This document shows, one piece after another, positions 62,245 to 64,000 of a stretch of 64,000 nucleotides of DNA. The translations under genes were made by a program, and so were the position numbers. The stretch is from contig JANQNU010000084.1 in the NCBI GenBank assembly GCA_028279405.1, positions 1 to 64,000 on the forward strand, in the 5' to 3' direction. The DNA is from Phycisphaerae bacterium. Lineage in GTDB: Bacteria; Planctomycetota; Phycisphaerae; UBA1845; Fen-1342. How positions within the stretch are numbered: the first letter of the stretch is position 1; each line of letters starts with the position of its first letter. Below the pieces are notes generated by a model. It was given only the letters and a program-made list of their open reading frames with translations, searched no databases and had not been told where the DNA came from.

Positions 62245-62263
62245 GGCGGGCGTCTCGCCCGCC
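62245..62263. repeat. Short perfect hairpin GGCGGGCG-TCT-CGCCCGCC
   Basis: An 8-bp stem with TCT loop, 45 nt from copy E. It has the same loop as the other elements and may be a third type of the same kind of repeat. Confidence 0.5.
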
Positions 62264-62375
62264 TGTGCACCTCGCGAGCCAAGGGTGCAAGCTCCCTCCA
62301 TGCCACCGATCTGGTAGAATCGTGGCCGAGCGCGAGCCAGCGTCTTCAACACCGACCGGTCACCGGAGAATCGTC

Positions 62376-63740
62376 ATGTATCTGCGACGCATGCTAGTGG
62401 TTTGTCTGTTCGTGAGTGCCGGCGCGACACATCTCAGCGCCAACGACAACTGGCCACAGTGGCGCGGCCCGACGCTCGACAGTCGAACGGATTGCGCCCA
62501 GCTTCCGCTGACCTGGACGCGGAACGAGAACATCGTCTGGAAGACTCCCCTACCGGCCTGGTCGGCGGCGACGCCGATCGTGTTTGGCGACCGTGTGTTC
62601 GTGGTCTCGCCGACGGCGGGTGACGGTGAGGCTGGCGAGGACGAGGTCGCCCGCACCCTGCGGCAAATGGACCGTCGCGATCCCGGCGGCAACCAGATCA
62701 TGTTGCACTGCCTGGCGCGCGACACGGGCAAGGAGCTTTGGAAACGCCCGATCGGCACGGGAAACACGCTCTTCGGCAAGCACAACATGGCGTCGCCGTC
62801 GCCGGTAACCAATGGCCGGCAGATCGTCACACTCACCGGCACCGGCATCCTGACCGGCTTTGATTACGAGGGGAAACAGCTCTGGCAACACGACCTCCAG
62901 AAGAAGTACGGCGCGTTCGGGCTCGGCTGGGGATATGCATCGTCGCCGCTGCTTCATGATGACAAGGTCATTGTCGAAGTGTTGCACCAGACGCGCGGCA
63001 AGTCGCCGTCGTATCTGGCGGCCTTCGATCCCGCGTCCGGCAAAGTCCTCTGGCGAGCACTGCGCGAGAGCGACGCGCAATGGGAATGTCCCGACGCCTA
63101 CACGACACCGACCGTGCTGAAGTATGACGATCGCGCCGAGATCATCGTCAGTGGCGCAGACTGCGTAACAGCTCACGATCCCAAGACGGGTTACGAAGTC
63201 TGGCGCGCCGCCGGCCTGAATCCGGAGAAGCGAAAAAACTACCGTATCTGCGGCAGCCCGACCGTCGCCGGCGACGTGGTCTTCTGCACCTCACGGCGCA
63301 GGCCCGTCATCGCGGTCCGGGGCGGCGGTAAGGGAGACGTGACATCATCGCACACCCTCTGGACATTCTCCGAGCGCCGCGGCGGACCGGACGTGCCATC
63401 AGCGATCTCCGACGGCAAATACCTCTACATGGTTGACGACCGCGGAATCGCCAGTTGCCTCGACGCAACCAACGGCAAACGCGTATGGGGCCCCGAACGA
63501 ACCGTTTCGGGAACGGTCAGCGCGTCGCCGCTACTAACGGACGGCCGCTGGTATATCACCAACGAATCCGGCGTGACAACAGTGCTCAAGACCGGGCCGC
63601 AGTTCGAAATCCTGGCGACGAACGACCTCGAGGATGTCTACACGATTGCCTCCCTCGCGGCCGCGCGCGACCAACTGTTCATTCGCACCTCGGACGCCGT
63701 CTACTGTATTGCAGACAAAGCCAAGCAGCGCCCTCAATGA
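62376..63740 (+). CDS. Secreted PQQ-type beta-propeller repeat protein
   Basis: ATG 62376 (GGAGA 6 nt upstream) gives 454 aa with a signal peptide ending near 'THLSAND'. 'NWPQWRGPTLD' is the common opening of planctomycete BamB/PQQ-like propeller proteins. Trp-containing blades are visible ('KELWKRPIGTG', 'GKQLWQHDLQ', 'SGKVLWRALRES', 'TGYEVWRAAGLN', 'NGKRVWGPERTV'). It has no quinoprotein dehydrogenase active-site residues I can see, so it is more likely a scaffold or binding propeller than a dehydrogenase. Confidence 0.9.
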   Translation: MYLRRMLVVCLFVSAGATHLSANDNWPQWRGPTLDSRTDCAQLPLTWTRNENIVWKTPLPAWSAATPIVFGDRVFVVSPTAGDGEAGEDEVARTLRQMDRRDPGGNQIMLHCLARDTGKELWKRPIGTGNTLFGKHNMASPSPVTNGRQIVTLTGTGILTGFDYEGKQLWQHDLQKKYGAFGLGWGYASSPLLHDDKVIVEVLHQTRGKSPSYLAAFDPASGKVLWRALRESDAQWECPDAYTTPTVLKYDDRAEIIVSGADCVTAHDPKTGYEVWRAAGLNPEKRKNYRICGSPTVAGDVVFCTSRRRPVIAVRGGGKGDVTSSHTLWTFSERRGGPDVPSAISDGKYLYMVDDRGIASCLDATNGKRVWGPERTVSGTVSASPLLTDGRWYITNESGVTTVLKTGPQFEILATNDLEDVYTIASLAAARDQLFIRTSDAVYCIADKAKQRPQ

Positions 63741-63896
63741 ACAGCCCGCCGGCAAACGCGAAAACTCGACCGCGCATTCAAGTCGCCGCAGGCTGCGAAC
63801 GTTTTTTGGCGGCAATTGCGAGATATCAGACGTTCCCTGGCGCGATCGCATTGAACACTTCTTCGCGGGGACACTGCGCAGCCTCGTCATCGGAGC

Positions 63897-63902
63897 TATA
63901 AT
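63897..63902 (+). promoter_or_regulatory. Perfect -10 box TATAAT before the last gene
   Basis: TATAAT at 63897-63902 without a good -35 at 16-18 nt. A start near 63909 would leave a leader of about 70 nt to the ATG at 63980. Confidence 0.4.
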
Positions 63903-63979
63903 TCCCCGCGTTCGACGAAGGCGGTCGTCCCGTTGCGACCGGGTCGTCATCGGTGGACCGCGAAACGGAGAGCGAAATC

Positions 63980-64000
63980 ATGCGAAGGATCGGCTCGGTA
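63980..64000 (+). CDS. Start of a gene cut by the window edge
   Basis: ATG 63980 is preceded by GGAGAG (about 7 nt spacing) and encodes MRRIGSV before the sequence ends. A basic start like this is common for signal peptides. Function cannot be told. Confidence 0.45.

Noticed and set aside
1-64000. CRISPR array, tRNA, rRNA, phage or insertion sequence
   Set aside because: Looked for regularly spaced repeats, T-loop motifs, transposase or integrase motifs and found none; the dispersed hairpin elements are not CRISPR repeats.

Overview
The window is about 63% GC, single-copy bacterial chromosome with gene content typical of Planctomycetota. The assignment rests on gene types, not on any rRNA, since none is present. 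Markers are secreted choice-of-anchor Q and TSP3/dockerin-like proteins, a fused SecDF, a ResB/CcsA cytochrome c maturation pair, a DUF2231-like plus c-type cytochrome membrane protein, a PQQ-type beta-propeller protein, a Ser/Thr kinase with a CHASE2-like sensor, and many extracytoplasmic lipoproteins. I see no tRNA, rRNA, CRISPR array, prophage or insertion sequence, so this looks like core and lineage-specific chromosome rather than an island.

Layout. 1-4254: two adjacent secreted proteins ending in nearly the same dockerin-like module. 4517-6799: two paralogous lipoproteins and an orphan FecCD-type permease. 6806-10458 (minus): acyl-CoA dehydrogenase and a membrane M48 protease. 10567-14542: GAF-PP2C phosphatase, then an ECF sigma factor / membrane anti-sigma-like protein / STN-domain secreted protein cluster. 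14552-18018: GGDEF response regulator divergent from priA. 18323-21597: di-heme cytochrome c peroxidase translationally coupled to a hybrid histidine kinase. 21635-23773: oligopeptidase B. 23981-28402: pstSCAB-phoU. 28416-30826 (minus): dprA and an AraC/GyrI-like regulator. 30946-36236: small secreted protein, secDF, membrane c-type cytochrome. 36249-41570 (minus): resB-ccsA-lipoprotein operon. 42050-45294: 2-oxoacid:ferredoxin oxidoreductase in two fused subunits behind a near-perfect sigma-54 promoter. 45865-50550: cold shock protein, MBOAT acyltransferase (minus), selB, glycosyltransferase. 50551-53069: repeat-rich stretch with a probable 23-codon small-protein gene, a CAP-domain lipoprotein, a candidate small RNA and an Rrf2 regulator. 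53223-64000: small kinase-like protein, unknown protein, MsrB-MsrA lipoprotein, metallophosphoesterase-LamG protein, DUF5678/retropepsin-like pair, MiaE-like hydroxylase, Ser/Thr kinase-CHASE2, PQQ-type propeller protein and the first codons of another gene.

Functional themes are envelope and secretion (SecDF, lipoproteins, beta-helix proteins), cytochrome c production and use (ResB/CcsA, peroxidase, c-type cytochrome), phosphate uptake, and signalling (sigma/anti-sigma, PP2C, GGDEF, hybrid kinase, Ser/Thr kinase).

The least explained parts lie between genes. A family of about 80-bp elements made of two hairpins in inverted orientation occurs at five sites; their stem cores differ but stay self-complementary. 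A compact promoter-hairpin-terminator unit at 52314-52482 looks like a free-standing small RNA gene. A full promoter-SD-ORF-terminator set at 51276-51002 (minus) encodes a 23-residue hydrophobic peptide. A short leftward transcription unit lies behind priA. Start codons were chosen from Shine-Dalgarno spacing, signal peptides and family length, and several differ from the longest open frame.
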